6,281 nt of DNA from an uncultured Lachnospiraceae bacterium. Its GTDB lineage: Bacteria; Bacillota; Clostridia; Lachnospirales; Lachnospiraceae. Every line of letters starts with the position of its first letter. The first letter of the stretch is position 1. A program made the position numbers and the translations under genes. Positions 6,157 through 6,281 of the stretch are shown here, in pieces. The DNA lies in contig CAJTYN010000045.1 in the NCBI GenBank assembly GCA_910584115.1, positions 12,534 through 18,814 on the forward strand, read 5' to 3'. Below the pieces are notes generated by a model, which saw nothing but the letters and a program-made list of their open reading frames with translations, searched no databases and had not been told where the DNA came from.

Positions 6157-6281
6157 TTATCTCAATAATGGCATATTTCCCGTTAGTTTATTTACTTTCT
6201 TTTTTTCCCCGCAGATCGCAACACCTAGATAATCCAGGTCACTTTCTGATACCCTGTTCATTTTATCTATAAATTCATCAT
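6157..6281 (-). CDS. 3' end of an unrecognised gene, running in from the right window edge
   Basis: An open frame runs from the right edge to a TAA at 6159-6157, giving 40 residues ending VNKLTGNMPLLR. The frame is the only minus-strand frame open across this stretch, the composition is coding-like (charged N-terminal part, a short hydrophobic LGVAIC segment, then the lysine-rich GEKKKVNK), and a good intrinsic terminator follows about 50 nt later, all of which support a real gene end. An internal Met at the seventh visible residue could in principle start a 34-residue peptide, but no ribosome binding site is seen in front of it. I do not recognise the family and assign no function. Confidence 0.55.
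   Translation of the reverse strand, partial: DEFIDKMNRVSESDLDYLGVAICGEKKKVNKLTGNMPLLR

Noticed and set aside
6072..6272. Plus-strand open frame of 66 codons at the right end
   Set aside because: It starts inside the terminator region and runs antisense to the coding-like minus-strand tail; no ribosome binding site precedes it. Its hydrophobic content comes from reading AT-rich DNA.

Overview
The window looks like a chromosomal piece of a low-to-moderate-GC Firmicute, most likely a Clostridia/Lachnospiraceae-type anaerobe. The basis is strong AAGGAGG-type ribosome binding sites, consensus sigma-A promoters, tight one-strand gene packing, and protein sequences that read like clostridial sulfur-amino-acid enzymes. 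The genus assignment is an inference. All recognisable genes lie on the minus strand, so transcription runs from high to low coordinates. No rRNA, tRNA, CRISPR array, insertion sequence or phage gene was seen.

Layout from right to left (direction of transcription). The right edge holds the last 40 codons of an unrecognised gene (stop at 6157-6159), followed by an intrinsic terminator at 6082-6105. A promoter and a palindromic leader (about 5975-6042) then start a five-gene cluster: a LysR-family regulator (5049-5960), a PLP trans-sulfuration enzyme of the cystathionine gamma-synthase/O-acetylhomoserine sulfhydrylase type (3855-5033), a PatB/MalY-type cystathionine beta-lyase or C-S lyase (2693-3874), a stand-alone glutamate-cysteine ligase of the GshA/GshF-N type (1409-2677), and a class II glutamine amidotransferase-like Ntn hydrolase (638-1408). 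Gaps are 15 nt or less, with one 20-nt overlap and one stop codon abutting the next start, so this is almost certainly one operon. After a 167-nt intergenic region with a near-perfect sigma-A promoter and a 15-nt palindrome comes cysK (cysteine synthase), cut off by the left edge after 156 codons.

Together the genes form a cysteine/homocysteine/gamma-glutamyl-thiol module. CysK makes cysteine from O-acetylserine and sulfide. The trans-sulfuration enzyme and the beta-lyase link cysteine, cystathionine and homocysteine. The ligase makes gamma-glutamylcysteine (or gamma-glutamylates a related amino-thiol), and the amidotransferase-like hydrolase may cut a gamma-glutamyl bond. There is no glutathione synthetase ATP-grasp domain, so the cluster stops at the gamma-glutamyl stage. 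The most interesting point is that ligase + class II amidotransferase + PLP C-S lyase is functionally parallel to EgtA + EgtC + EgtE of ergothioneine biosynthesis. It is an analogy between enzyme types, and no EgtB or EgtD is present in the window.
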